Assembly: GCF_000429485.1 (NCBI RefSeq)
Contig: NZ_AUBY01000010.1
Location: 62,001-126,000, forward strand
From: Aliagarivorans marinus DSM 23064
GTDB taxonomy: Bacteria > Pseudomonadota > Gammaproteobacteria > Enterobacterales > Celerinatantimonadaceae
DNA length: 64,000 bases
Reading direction: 5' to 3'
The position numbers and the translations under genes were made by a program. Under the pieces are notes generated by a model. That model saw only the letters and a program-made list of their open reading frames with translations, was not told the DNA's origin and made no database searches. Position 1 is the first letter of the stretch. Each line of letters opens with the position of its first letter. Of the stretch, positions 45,464 through 54,030 are shown piece by piece.

Positions 45464-46552
45464 ATGCAAGCAACTCAAGCTGCTCAAGCAACACAGGGAA
45501 CACAAGCAACACGCGAAAAAGTGCTTATCGATGGTGCCATGGGCGAAGGCGGCGGTCAGGTGCTGCGCTCTGCCCTTACCTTGGCAATGCTCAAACAGCT
45601 AAGCGTGGAGATCGTCAACATCCGCGCCAAACGTAATAAGCCCGGCCTGCTGCGCCAGCACCTCACCTGCGTCAAGGCCGCGCAGCAGGTCTGCGGCGCA
45701 ACGGTCGAGGGCGACCAGCTCGGCTCGCAGCGAGTGATCTTTACCCCCGGCAAGGTGACGGCTGGCAACTACCACTTCGCCATTGGCAGCGCAGGCAGCA
45801 CCGCCTTGGTCTGCCAAACCGTATTGCCGGTGCTGGCGGTAGCCAAAGGCGAATCCAGCCTCAGCTTCGAGGGCGGCACCCACGCCAAGGCCGCCCCATC
45901 GCTCAGCTTTTTGCAAAACGCCTACTTCCCAGTCCTGCGGCTGATGGGCGTAGGTATCGAGCTCGCTATTGAGCGCCTTGGCTTCTACCCCGCCGGTGGT
46001 GGCCGCTGGTCGCTGAAGCTAACGCCAGCTAAAGCGCTGCGCCCGTTTCACCTAAGCGAGAACCCGATAAAACCGCTTAATCTGGCCAAACACCTCAGCA
46101 TCACCGCGCTGGTCAGCCTGCTGCCACGAAGCATTGCCGAGCGAGAGGTCAGCAAAGCTAAAGCGCTGCTATCACTGCCAGAGCATCCAGCCACGGTTAC
46201 CGATGTGGCCTCCCCCGGCCCGGGCAATATCCTGATGCTACAGGTCGACCAAGGCGGCTACTGCAACCAATTCGATATCACCGGCGAACCCGGCATCTCC
46301 GCCGAAAGCGTCGCCAAGCGTGCAGTAGGTCGCTTAAACAAGCTATTGCAATCGGGCGCGGCGGTAGAAGAACAACTGGCAGATCAACTACTACTGCCCA
46401 TGGTGCTAGCAGGTGGCGGCAGCTTTACCACCACCAAGCCGTCGCTGCATACAACGACCAATGTTGAGGTGATTCGGGCCTTTGGTGGAGTGGCTGTGGA
46501 TGTTACTGCGGCGGGTAAACAGCGGTGGAGAGTGAGTGTTGTTGGGGCTTAG
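45464..46552 (+). CDS. rtcA: RtcA, RNA 3'-terminal phosphate cyclase
   Basis: A 362-residue cyclase converting RNA 3'-phosphates to 2',3'-cyclic phosphates. Family segments: DGAMGEGGGQVLRSALTLAMLKQ, NIRAKRNKPGLLRQHLTCVKAA, GSAGSTALVCQTVLPVL, GGGSFTTTKPSLHTTTNVEVIRAFGG with the adenylated His. An unusual low-complexity N-terminus (MQATQAAQATQGTQATREK) adds about 18 residues before the first conserved strand. The start at 45464 follows AGCGAGAACG; an overlapping upstream frame is possible. Confidence 0.94.
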   Translation: MQATQAAQATQGTQATREKVLIDGAMGEGGGQVLRSALTLAMLKQLSVEIVNIRAKRNKPGLLRQHLTCVKAAQQVCGATVEGDQLGSQRVIFTPGKVTAGNYHFAIGSAGSTALVCQTVLPVLAVAKGESSLSFEGGTHAKAAPSLSFLQNAYFPVLRLMGVGIELAIERLGFYPAGGGRWSLKLTPAKALRPFHLSENPIKPLNLAKHLSITALVSLLPRSIAEREVSKAKALLSLPEHPATVTDVASPGPGNILMLQVDQGGYCNQFDITGEPGISAESVAKRAVGRLNKLLQSGAAVEEQLADQLLLPMVLAGGGSFTTTKPSLHTTTNVEVIRAFGGVAVDVTAAGKQRWRVSVVGA

Positions 46553-46643
46553 AAGTGGCGGACTCGCCCCGCGGATTAACACCGCAAGCAAAGGCGCGCA
46601 TTGGCGCGTCTAGCATGCAGGGCGGTTTCGCCTTGCTATAGCT

Positions 46644-46928
46644 TTACTTGTGGTGCTTGTTTTCATAGATGACCCTCAGGGGAGCTAAATACTGCAGCAA
46701 AACCAATACCGTAAGATTGATAACGACAGCAGCCCACCAAAATCCTCCTTGCTCCATCGCAGCGACAAGGAAACCAATAAAAACCACTAGCGCTAGGTAC
46801 GTCAAAAACAGGCTGCGCTTTTTATGATTCAACACTGAATGACAATTCTGACACTCGATGCCAGTCGACGGCTTAAAGAACAGTTTATAGAGTGCCGGTA
46901 ATTTAGTGCCACAAACCAAACAACTCAT
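46644..46928 (-). CDS. Small zinc-ribbon plus two-helix membrane protein
   Basis: A 94-residue protein. An N-terminal cysteine pair set (CLVCGTK and CQNCHS, two CxxC) is followed by two hydrophobic helices (SLFLTYLALVVFIGFLVAAM and WWAAVVINLTVLVLLQYLA). I do not recognise a family. It is the last of four small same-strand genes with short gaps between them. Plausible but unproven. Confidence 0.6.
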   Translation of the reverse strand: MSCLVCGTKLPALYKLFFKPSTGIECQNCHSVLNHKKRSLFLTYLALVVFIGFLVAAMEQGGFWWAAVVINLTVLVLLQYLAPLRVIYENKHHK

Positions 46929-47038
46929 TCGTATCCTCTACGTCATAACGCCCTTAACATCGGAGAAAACATGTTGGTCATACCGGAGCTCTAAGCGAAA
47001 CTGTCTACTAATTTGTATCCGTTTATCTGGCGCGGTTG

Positions 47039-47383
47039 CTATTTGCCAAATGACATAAAAAACAGCGGCAAAATGTTCACAAGAAAAAAAGCTCCAACAG
47101 TTAAAATCGTCGTGATGTTAACTCCCCAAAACAACGACTTTGGCACCATTGCCCGTATCGGATAAATAAAGCCAGATGCAGATACCCAAAAAGGAATTGA
47201 GAGCATAACAGACAATGCAACACCGATAAGGTATTCATGTCTCATCGGATTAGCATCTGTATCGAACAAGAAAGAGAGATAGAACTTCCCAGCAATACCA
47301 AAGAAAACCAATCCACCAGTTAATGCGAGAGCTGCAAGTACAATCCATATTTTGGGCTTTATCATAACTTTTCGAGTTGTCAC
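47039..47383 (-). CDS. Small three-helix membrane protein
   Basis: A 114-residue inner-membrane protein with three clear hydrophobic helices (IWIVLAALALTGGLVFFGIAG; EYLIGVALSVMLSIPFWVSAS; WGVNITTILTVGAFFLVNILPLFF). No motif is recognised. It belongs to the run of small AT-rich genes at 46.6-48.3 kb. Confidence 0.6.
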   Translation of the reverse strand: MTTRKVMIKPKIWIVLAALALTGGLVFFGIAGKFYLSFLFDTDANPMRHEYLIGVALSVMLSIPFWVSASGFIYPIRAMVPKSLFWGVNITTILTVGAFFLVNILPLFFMSFGK

Positions 47384-47452
47384 GCAACGCTAAAAGCAGG
47401 TGCGCGCACTAGTTCAGCCCGCAGTACGATGCGGCCTCTGCTTGTTAGTGGT

Positions 47453-47848
47453 TTAGCCAACTTGTACCTCTTTGATATCAGGATGTTTTTCAAACAATTC
47501 TTTAAAGAACACAAAGCAAGCATCAGAAGTACTCATTTTGTTTTTACCAAAGAGCTTCTCTTTGAAGCTGCGATGCTTGACGACTTGGAACACCCACTCT
47601 AGTTCCACGGCCGGATCATCGCCTTGCTCATAGAGTGCGCATGCCCCAATGAGGTAATTGCTACCCTCATATTCCAACTCACTATACCAGCCCCAATCTT
47701 CTGCATCTGGTTCTGTGATAACTAGTTCATTAGCTAGCCCAGCTCTTAACCACTCCAAAAGCGATATCCCATAAACTGGATTTATTGGATTTTCTTTCTC
47801 CTCAGTAACATCAAAGAGGGACGTTCTGAAGTAAATGGATTCATTCAT
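47453..47848 (-). CDS. Hypothetical soluble protein (131 aa)
   Basis: A soluble, acidic 131-residue protein starting MNESIYFRTSLFDVTEEKENPINPVYGISLLEWLR, with a Trp-rich centre (DAEDWGWYSELEYEGSNYLIGACAL). The length and composition resemble immunity-type or integron-cassette proteins, but I cannot name a family. The gap after it contains an imperfect palindrome. Confidence 0.65.
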   Translation of the reverse strand: MNESIYFRTSLFDVTEEKENPINPVYGISLLEWLRAGLANELVITEPDAEDWGWYSELEYEGSNYLIGACALYEQGDDPAVELEWVFQVVKHRSFKEKLFGKNKMSTSDACFVFFKELFEKHPDIKEVQVG

Positions 47849-47951
47849 GACTATCCTTGTCCACTGACGTTTGAAACAGAATCGACCCGCGCTAGTGAAA
47901 TGAGCCTCACGGAGTTGCTTGTAACGCCCTGGTTCAACAAGCTAACTGACA

Positions 47952-48272
47952 TCACCGCTTATACCACGTTGCGGGGTACCATCTACCCCACGCCAACTCC
48001 CAGTACTCCATGTTTGAGATTCCAATACTTCGCTTAAGCAAGTAGCGGTAACAGAAAAACACTAGAGTGATATTGCAGGCTAACTGAAGCACCAAGATCG
48101 CGATGAATAAGATGCCAACAGTTCCTCTCGAATAGAGTGCCTCGAGATGCTCAAACAGCGGAAGCCACAAATACCCCGCCAGCATACCCGGAAAAAAACT
48201 CAAAGCTGCAACCAACTGGGTCAACAGTCGATAACGGAGTTTAAGTTGACTAACCAGTTTATTTAATTCCAT
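47952..48272 (-). CDS. Small membrane protein (106 aa)
   Basis: Starts at ATG 48272 (AAGGGATTT before it). Hydrophobic helices lie near residues 20-38 (LLTQLVAALSFFPGMLAGYLW), 50-70 (GTVGILFIAILVLQLACNITLVFF), and the C-terminus is aromatic (YWELAWGRWYPATWYKR). The family is unknown. A promoter-like repeat shared with the gene at 56121 lies 8 bases upstream. Confidence 0.6.
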   Translation of the reverse strand: MELNKLVSQLKLRYRLLTQLVAALSFFPGMLAGYLWLPLFEHLEALYSRGTVGILFIAILVLQLACNITLVFFCYRYLLKRSIGISNMEYWELAWGRWYPATWYKR

Positions 48273-48280
48273 AAATCCCT

Positions 48281-48333
48281 TAATAACACTAAAGTTAACA
48301 TCATCAATAGTGTCTATCAATCAGATGGTTAGA
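48281..48333 (-). repeat. Promoter-proximal repeat, copy A
   Basis: About 53 bases that match 56607-56660 at roughly three of four positions. Both copies keep AACACT, a central GTTAAC and AGTGT, i.e. an interrupted palindrome. Each lies upstream of a small membrane protein gene on the minus strand. It is probably a shared promoter or operator. Confidence 0.6.
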
Positions 48334-48583
48334 CCAACTACAGCCACTAAGCCTGCACGAATAATAGAGCAGGTTGGTGGATACGCTTACTGCCATTACC
48401 AGACAGTAATAAGCAAGCTCTATTCAGTGCAGCTAGCCGCACCCTACACTGAATACGCTTTCTTGTTCTAACTATAGAAATCAAACAATTAATCCTATAC
48501 ATTCATGCACTTACAGCGCTCCGTTCAGCCAGCTGCACATAAGTACACACCGCTAGCAAGATGCACCACACTAAGGAAACCCC
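48334..48583. other. Gap with three successive hairpins
   Basis: Three stems follow one another: CCTGC/GCAGG (48352-48373), GCTTACTG/CAGTAATAAGC with a bulge (48385-48414) and TATTCAGTG/CACTGAATA (48421-48455). No gene is supported. They could be recombination hairpins or terminators in both directions. Confidence 0.4.
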
Positions 48584-49861
48584 ATGCTTGATATCCTCAT
48601 TATCATCTTCGGCTGTATTTTTAGTTTCTATCTGTTTATCAGGCTTCCCTATGGCATGTATCGCAGTCGCCAGAAGCTTAAGTTGTTGGCAACGCAGCCG
48701 CCGCTACGCAGACTTACCCTAAAAGAGCAGCAGATTATCTGGCTGGTCTATCGCCATTACGTACCCGATGCGCCGGTTTATCGCATCAAGGGGCGAGTAG
48801 GTATGTTGTTTTCGACTAAGCCGCAATCCGGTATGACCAATGAGTATCTAATTGGCCCTTACCGACTAACCGGGCGCTTTATTGGTGAGATGACCGAATG
48901 GGGTGAAGAGGTCACCGCTGAGGTTGCCCTACATAAAGGGCGGATTTGGTTGGTATCCATCAACGGGCAAGCGCTAACCGATTTCTACGCAGCCCAATGG
49001 GAAGCGCAGTTTGCCACCCCTGGCCCGGCCCCAGCGCTGAACTTGGCTATCGAACGCCATCGTGAAATCGAACCCGATGAACGCCAGCAGCTAGAACTCC
49101 CAAAAAAGCGCTCCAAAGACTACTTCAACCTCTTTTTGATAACGTTCTGCGCCGTCAATGCCTATGGCATGTCGCGAGATTTTGGCGACGTGTTTATAAA
49201 CTGCATTATCGGTTTACTGGCGCTGCCAGTGGCTGGCTTTCTCTGGCGGCACTTTCGCGCTCGCTGCCCATTTGGCCGCCCCACCAATAACCGCCCGGAT
49301 CGCTCAGTGACCATCGCCCGCGGCACCTTGGCAGGCTGTGATGGTAAGCAGATCTGGTTTACTGGCGACGCGGATCAGCCACCGGAAGATGCCGCACATC
49401 GCTTTACCCTACCAACACTGACGCCAGTCGATAGCCTTGAGCCGGGTCAACGCGTGCGTTTTGCCTTCTGCGCCGCTTCGCAAACCCTGCACAACCGAAT
49501 CACCAACAACGCCGACGAGGTCTGCCCGCAGGTGCTGAAAATCGATGGCCACTTCGACGCTGCCCAGCAGTTCCGCGATGCACCATTTGCCTACTTAAGA
49601 CCTCCGATGTGCCTATTGGCAATAGGCATCTTCCCGCTGCTAGGCAGCCTACAGTCGTTGTTTGAGGAGCCTGCGCTCTCATCCAGCATTTGGCTTCAGC
49701 TTCAGCTGCTACTGGGTTTGGGTTGGACTGGGGTTGGACTATTCCAGCTATTGTCTGGCCAGCGCCAATTGAAGGAGCAAGTACAGACTGCACAGCAAAA
49801 ACTCGGCAGTTCATACCAATCGTTTGCAACTCTCGTGGAATTGGCGAAGCAAAGTAAATAG
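48584..49861 (+). CDS. Multi-span membrane protein, IgaA-like N-terminal half suspected
   Basis: A 425-residue protein with hydrophobic segments near 1-22, 190-235 and 345-385. Short stretches (RRLTLKEQQIIWLVYRHYV; IWLVSINGQALTDFYAAQWE) resemble the N-terminal half of IgaA as I remember it, and the layout of an N-terminal helix plus cytoplasmic domain fits. It lacks the large periplasmic domain. The call is tentative; the function is not known. Confidence 0.45.
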   Translation: MLDILIIIFGCIFSFYLFIRLPYGMYRSRQKLKLLATQPPLRRLTLKEQQIIWLVYRHYVPDAPVYRIKGRVGMLFSTKPQSGMTNEYLIGPYRLTGRFIGEMTEWGEEVTAEVALHKGRIWLVSINGQALTDFYAAQWEAQFATPGPAPALNLAIERHREIEPDERQQLELPKKRSKDYFNLFLITFCAVNAYGMSRDFGDVFINCIIGLLALPVAGFLWRHFRARCPFGRPTNNRPDRSVTIARGTLAGCDGKQIWFTGDADQPPEDAAHRFTLPTLTPVDSLEPGQRVRFAFCAASQTLHNRITNNADEVCPQVLKIDGHFDAAQQFRDAPFAYLRPPMCLLAIGIFPLLGSLQSLFEEPALSSSIWLQLQLLLGLGWTGVGLFQLLSGQRQLKEQVQTAQQKLGSSYQSFATLVELAKQSK

Positions 49862-50387
49862 GCCCTTGTGAGCAGGCGCTGGACATCCACCAAACCGATT
49901 CCGTCATCGACTTGGCAAAACAGCATGGACATCACCATGTGCGCCATCAGGGTCGCCTGCTCACCGCAACAAAGCAGCGAACAGAGTCGAGAATAAGAAG
50001 GCTTCCCACAGGTCAATGACAGGGCCTCTCTGGCAAATGAAGCCATTGGCAATGGCCTTCGCAGCAATCTGGAATTGCATAAGCTTGCTCAACTCACAAT
50101 AAGCAGTGAGCCCCTAGCGGTATCCAACACAAACGCAGCAACCTATAAACAATCGAAAAATCCGCCATCACACTTATTGACATACCCAACATTTAATTGA
50201 CAAAGCTCTCAATTGAAAGATTTCTCACTTGTTAATTTTTTGTTCGAGTGCCTAACTATATTCGCTTCTCTAGAGGATTGGATAGAAGACACAGAGAAGC
50301 TAAATAACTTATAAACAATAACTTGTGTGCTCACCCGTGCGACTGACGAAATGGCAATTAACGTTTTAACTTCAAAAGGAATGACAG
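49862..50387. other. 526-base gap with a long inverted repeat
   Basis: GTGAGCAGGCG (49868-49878) and CGCCTGCTCAC (49954-49964) are perfect inverted repeats enclosing 75 bases. The remaining bases hold no credible gene. The right part, AT-rich near 50160-50380, should carry the promoter of the GH26-like gene. Confidence 0.5.
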
Positions 50388-51770
50388 ATGAAACGAACAA
50401 TAGGCCTTTGCGCTGGCGCAATGCTGCTCTGGTCGCTCATGGCGAGCAATGTGGGTGCCGCACAGTACGCACCGGGCCCCGGCAACACCCTACTCCTGAT
50501 TGGCCAGACCTACCAAGCCGAATTCGATGATTACGTAAATGGCATTGGGATAACGCCTTCAGGTTCATCCCACTACAGCACCATCTACAGCGGGCGCATC
50601 GAGCAAGGTGACGACCGCGATAACAACCGGTTTTTAAGCTACATCCACGGCCTCTACCCCGGAGCTCACGCTTTAGTTGCGTTAAGCATCAAAGACAATA
50701 CCTGGGCTGCCAACTGCGGGGCTCCCGATGCGGGTGGCACACTCTGTGGTATGCAAAAAATATTAAACGGAGACTATGACGGCCAGATCGATGCGATTGC
50801 CCAAATCCTTAAGCAACATAACCAGCTCAAGTTTATGGTGCGCATCGGCTACGAAGTTAACGAATACTTGTTTCAAGACCCCACAACCTACATCAATACC
50901 TATAACTACATCGCCAAACGCCTGCGCGAGACCAACGGTGTAAGCAATGCTGACTTCGTCTACCACCCAATACGCTGGTTTAACGACGCGAAGAACCTCT
51001 ATCCAGGCGGCGAGTATGTAGATTGGATCGCGCTATCGATGTTCAACCATGACGTTTGCCTACCAGTAAATGGCTCAGGCAACTGCGAGGGACAGCGGGT
51101 CGATGGCAACATCGCCTTGGTGTTTGACTGGGCACAAAGCCTCGGTAAACCGTTGATGATTGCAGAAGCCGCAGCACAAGCGCCAGCCAACGGCAGCTCC
51201 GCAGGTTTTATCGATTACCTGAGTCGCCTTGATGAAGTGATCGAGAGATTGGACGTGCAAGCTTTGGTTTACATCAACTCAGATTGGCCAAAGTACGGTT
51301 GGCCCGCCGAGATATGGGGGGATTCGCGAGTAGAAAACAACAGCGCGGTGACCCGCTATTGGCTGGATAACTTCGCCAACAACCCGCGTTTTCTCAACTA
51401 CGATGACGACGGACAGGGCGGCACCACCCCACCACAGGAGCCAGATTGTGATACCAACCCAAGTCACCCAGACTGCCAAGGCCCAATCGATCCACCTGAT
51501 GATGGCAAAGCATTTGGCCTAGAGAGCGACGGAACGCTTTACCACGTTCAAACCGAGCACAGCGCTAGTTGGGTATACCTATGCCTCGATAGTGACTGTC
51601 GCAGCGCCGAGTTAATCAATGGCCGCTGGCAACGAGCAACCGGCAAAACCAGCGGCAGCTACAGCATCGAGTTTAAGGTGCAGGACAACGCCAGCGGACA
51701 ATGCATCGCAACCGCAAGCAACATCTCACCCGGCCAAGGCCTGCCAAGCAGCGAGTGCACGGCCAATTAG
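50388..51770 (+). CDS. Secreted GH26-like glycoside hydrolase
   Basis: A 460-residue exported protein: signal peptide MKRTIGLCAGAMLLWSLMASNVGA. The barrel shows the GH26-type acid/base Glu in FMVRIGYEVNEY (E156) and nucleophile Glu in KPLMIAEAAAQ (E260). A Pro/Asp linker (TTPPQEPDCDTNPSHPDCQGPIDPPDDG region, around 345-370) leads to a C-terminal small cysteine-containing domain likely to bind polysaccharide. GH26 members cleave beta-mannan or beta-1,3-xylan. The exact substrate is unknown; both linkages occur in algae. Confidence 0.8.
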   Translation: MKRTIGLCAGAMLLWSLMASNVGAAQYAPGPGNTLLLIGQTYQAEFDDYVNGIGITPSGSSHYSTIYSGRIEQGDDRDNNRFLSYIHGLYPGAHALVALSIKDNTWAANCGAPDAGGTLCGMQKILNGDYDGQIDAIAQILKQHNQLKFMVRIGYEVNEYLFQDPTTYINTYNYIAKRLRETNGVSNADFVYHPIRWFNDAKNLYPGGEYVDWIALSMFNHDVCLPVNGSGNCEGQRVDGNIALVFDWAQSLGKPLMIAEAAAQAPANGSSAGFIDYLSRLDEVIERLDVQALVYINSDWPKYGWPAEIWGDSRVENNSAVTRYWLDNFANNPRFLNYDDDGQGGTTPPQEPDCDTNPSHPDCQGPIDPPDDGKAFGLESDGTLYHVQTEHSASWVYLCLDSDCRSAELINGRWQRATGKTSGSYSIEFKVQDNASGQCIATASNISPGQGLPSSECTAN

Positions 51771-51989
51771 ATAGCGCATACGTTCTGAATGTATGCAGTG
51801 ACAACCCATATAGTGCCTACAGCGGCGGCCAACTCAGGTTGCCGCCGTATTGGGATGTGGAGCAGCTATAAGGCCGAAGTAACAAAGGCGCGCAGCACTC
51901 AATTAACCACTTTTTATATGTGGACTTTGCGTTCAACTGGCCCCTGCACAATAATGACAAATAAATCATTAGCCATTGCAGGTACGCTT

Positions 51990-52940
51990 ATGCCAAGAGA
52001 TAGCCATTCACTCAGAGGAATGAAGCAGTGGGCTCACACCACTGATGTTGTGACTCGATCGCGCCAAATTAAGCAGGGAGTGCGCTTCACTCGGGGACAG
52101 ACCGAAGATATCGCTTATGACATCTACAAACGGCATGCAATCAATGATGAGTTAACGCGCAGGGTTAAGGGTGGCTTGCGTGCCCCATTCGATAGTAACG
52201 CCGCCCAAACCCGCCAGTTTATTGCCGATAGTATGGGCAGCGGGTTCAAATGGAAGCAGCAAGGCTCACTCGCCCATCGCGCGGGTTATCGCTCTGGAAC
52301 CTCCGGGCGCAGACATATGGACGAAGCCAGACAACGTGAGGTCTCACAAGGTCTATCGTCCCGCTTTAGCGTGGTGTCAGATAAGTTTATTAGAAAGAGC
52401 GTCAATGAAACCGGCGGCACCTCTGCTGAATATGGTCGCCTGGCCAACATCACCGCAAACTGGCTGCAAACCCCGGAAGCGTCGGGCTCCAAGGTGATGC
52501 AACCCGGTGCGCTCTCCAAAGGCCGTGCTGATCATGCGGTGCTCTACAGCAACATCTTGAGTGATGCGACACGCCGCCACGAGCTAGCTTCACAAGTGTC
52601 TAGGGGTCTCGGCTCACCAAGTAGTTACACACCACTGGGCATGGACCAAGAAGCGCCGGGGGTGGCATATGCCGAGTTTGTACGCACCCAAAAAGTCGCT
52701 AAGTCAGACGGAACCCATGACGTGTACACTGCACCGGGCTGGAACGGCCAAAAAGAGAGCTCCAGTTTTGGACGAAACCGCGCACACATTATCGCTCAAG
52801 CAGTGCAAACCCATATGGTCGACAAGAGTAAATCGCTCAACGCACATCTATCAGACTCCATTACCGGGCATGGCTATGATGCGCAGAATCCTGCCTTTGT
52901 GTCGGCGAATGTGCGCCAGCAACGCTTACGACGCCGTTAG
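51990..52940 (+). CDS. Basic hypothetical protein, orphan
   Basis: A soluble 316-residue protein from ATG 51990 (GCAGGTAC before it); an open frame extends to 51789 with a possible start at 51954. It is rich in Ser, Gly, Arg and His with no signal peptide or transmembrane helix, e.g. MDEARQREVSQGLSSRFSVVSD and SLNAHLSDSITGHGYDAQNP. No motif is recognised. Composition and isolation suggest an effector or mobile-element gene, but this is only inference. Confidence 0.55.
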   Translation: MPRDSHSLRGMKQWAHTTDVVTRSRQIKQGVRFTRGQTEDIAYDIYKRHAINDELTRRVKGGLRAPFDSNAAQTRQFIADSMGSGFKWKQQGSLAHRAGYRSGTSGRRHMDEARQREVSQGLSSRFSVVSDKFIRKSVNETGGTSAEYGRLANITANWLQTPEASGSKVMQPGALSKGRADHAVLYSNILSDATRRHELASQVSRGLGSPSSYTPLGMDQEAPGVAYAEFVRTQKVAKSDGTHDVYTAPGWNGQKESSSFGRNRAHIIAQAVQTHMVDKSKSLNAHLSDSITGHGYDAQNPAFVSANVRQQRLRRR

Positions 52941-53142
52941 TGCCATTGCTCTGGGTGTCTTGTGATTGTCACGGGTGCTCCGGCGGTAAGCGAGCCGAAG
53001 AAAGACTCATCTCGAATATCAGCAGGCTTGTTGTATGAGTTGCACCACACTTAAAGGCAGGAAGCCTATGTGATCAAAAAGTGATTGAGCTATTGTGTTA
53101 TGTATGTATATTTACAACCCGAATTTTTGAACACGTAGCCAA

Positions 53143-54030
53143 ATGTCACTAAATGCAAGAACTGCATCAAAGCTTTTCAATAGCGGTAAGTTATCGGCTC
53201 TAGCTGATGGTGACCTGTCTTTTGTAAGAAAAGTCGCTAAAGACTATCTTGGTGTTAGCTCTGGAAGCCTCAACGTATCTGAAGTTTACGAGTCAGCTTA
53301 CAAGCAGTTAAGCAAAGACTACAGAGCCGAGTACTACTTCAAAAATACCATCGCTAACAAAGTTCTTTTGGGCCGACACTCATTGAACACCGCGGTGATG
53401 TTATCAGAGTTTCGAGTTGGCAAGAGCAAAGCTGACTGTGTGGTCATCAACGGAAAAAGCACGTGCTACGAGATTAAGAGTGATTACGACAACCTTTCCC
53501 GTCTCGAAGAACAGCTAAATGACTACTTAGGGCTGTTCGATGAAGTTTATGTTGTGTGTTCACAAAAACACCTTCATACAGTGCTAGATGCAACAGATCC
53601 AAGTGTAGGTGTTATAGAGTTAACCCAAAGAAATAACCTGAGTGTAAAAAGAAAAGCTTCACATAGGGTAAAGCCCATTGATGTTGACTTAATGATAAAG
53701 TCTCTGAGGAAAGATGAATATACCTTGCTCGTCGAAAGAGCTACCGGGCAAATCCCTAGCGTACCTAATAGCCGCCTGATGACTAGCTGCAGGCAAGTTT
53801 TGAGAGATTTAGAACCTTCGATAATCGCAAATTGCTTTATTGATGTTTTGAAAGAAAAGCGTTTTAATGACTCTAGCTTAATCAATGCATTACCCAAGAT
53901 ACTAGTGAATGCAGCCATCAGTTATCAGTTTTCAAGAAGCCAGGCTGATTCTCTAAAACGGATTTTTTGTACCAGCGAGGAGAGTCGATGTACTTACCCT
54001 ACCTTAGAGGAAAGCAATTTGAGTTGTTAG
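53143..54030 (+). CDS. sce7726-family PD-(D/E)XK nuclease-like protein
   Basis: A 295-residue protein. The centre shows a restriction-endonuclease-like core: SEFRVGKSKADCVVINGKSTCYEIKSDYD, with E89, D98 and E110-x-K112, the (E)-D-ExK pattern. It matches the sce7726 family as I remember it, which is regularly paired with sce7725 proteins. A helical N-terminus (1-80) and a C-terminal region of unknown fold flank the core. No ribosome site is obvious before ATG 53143. It overlaps the next gene by 43 bases. Confidence 0.75.
   Translation: MSLNARTASKLFNSGKLSALADGDLSFVRKVAKDYLGVSSGSLNVSEVYESAYKQLSKDYRAEYYFKNTIANKVLLGRHSLNTAVMLSEFRVGKSKADCVVINGKSTCYEIKSDYDNLSRLEEQLNDYLGLFDEVYVVCSQKHLHTVLDATDPSVGVIELTQRNNLSVKRKASHRVKPIDVDLMIKSLRKDEYTLLVERATGQIPSVPNSRLMTSCRQVLRDLEPSIIANCFIDVLKEKRFNDSSLINALPKILVNAAISYQFSRSQADSLKRIFCTSEESRCTYPTLEESNLSC

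Noticed and set aside
46560-48460. A true integron cassette array
   Set aside because: Gaps have palindromic parts, but no canonical attC core sites or integrase gene could be found.
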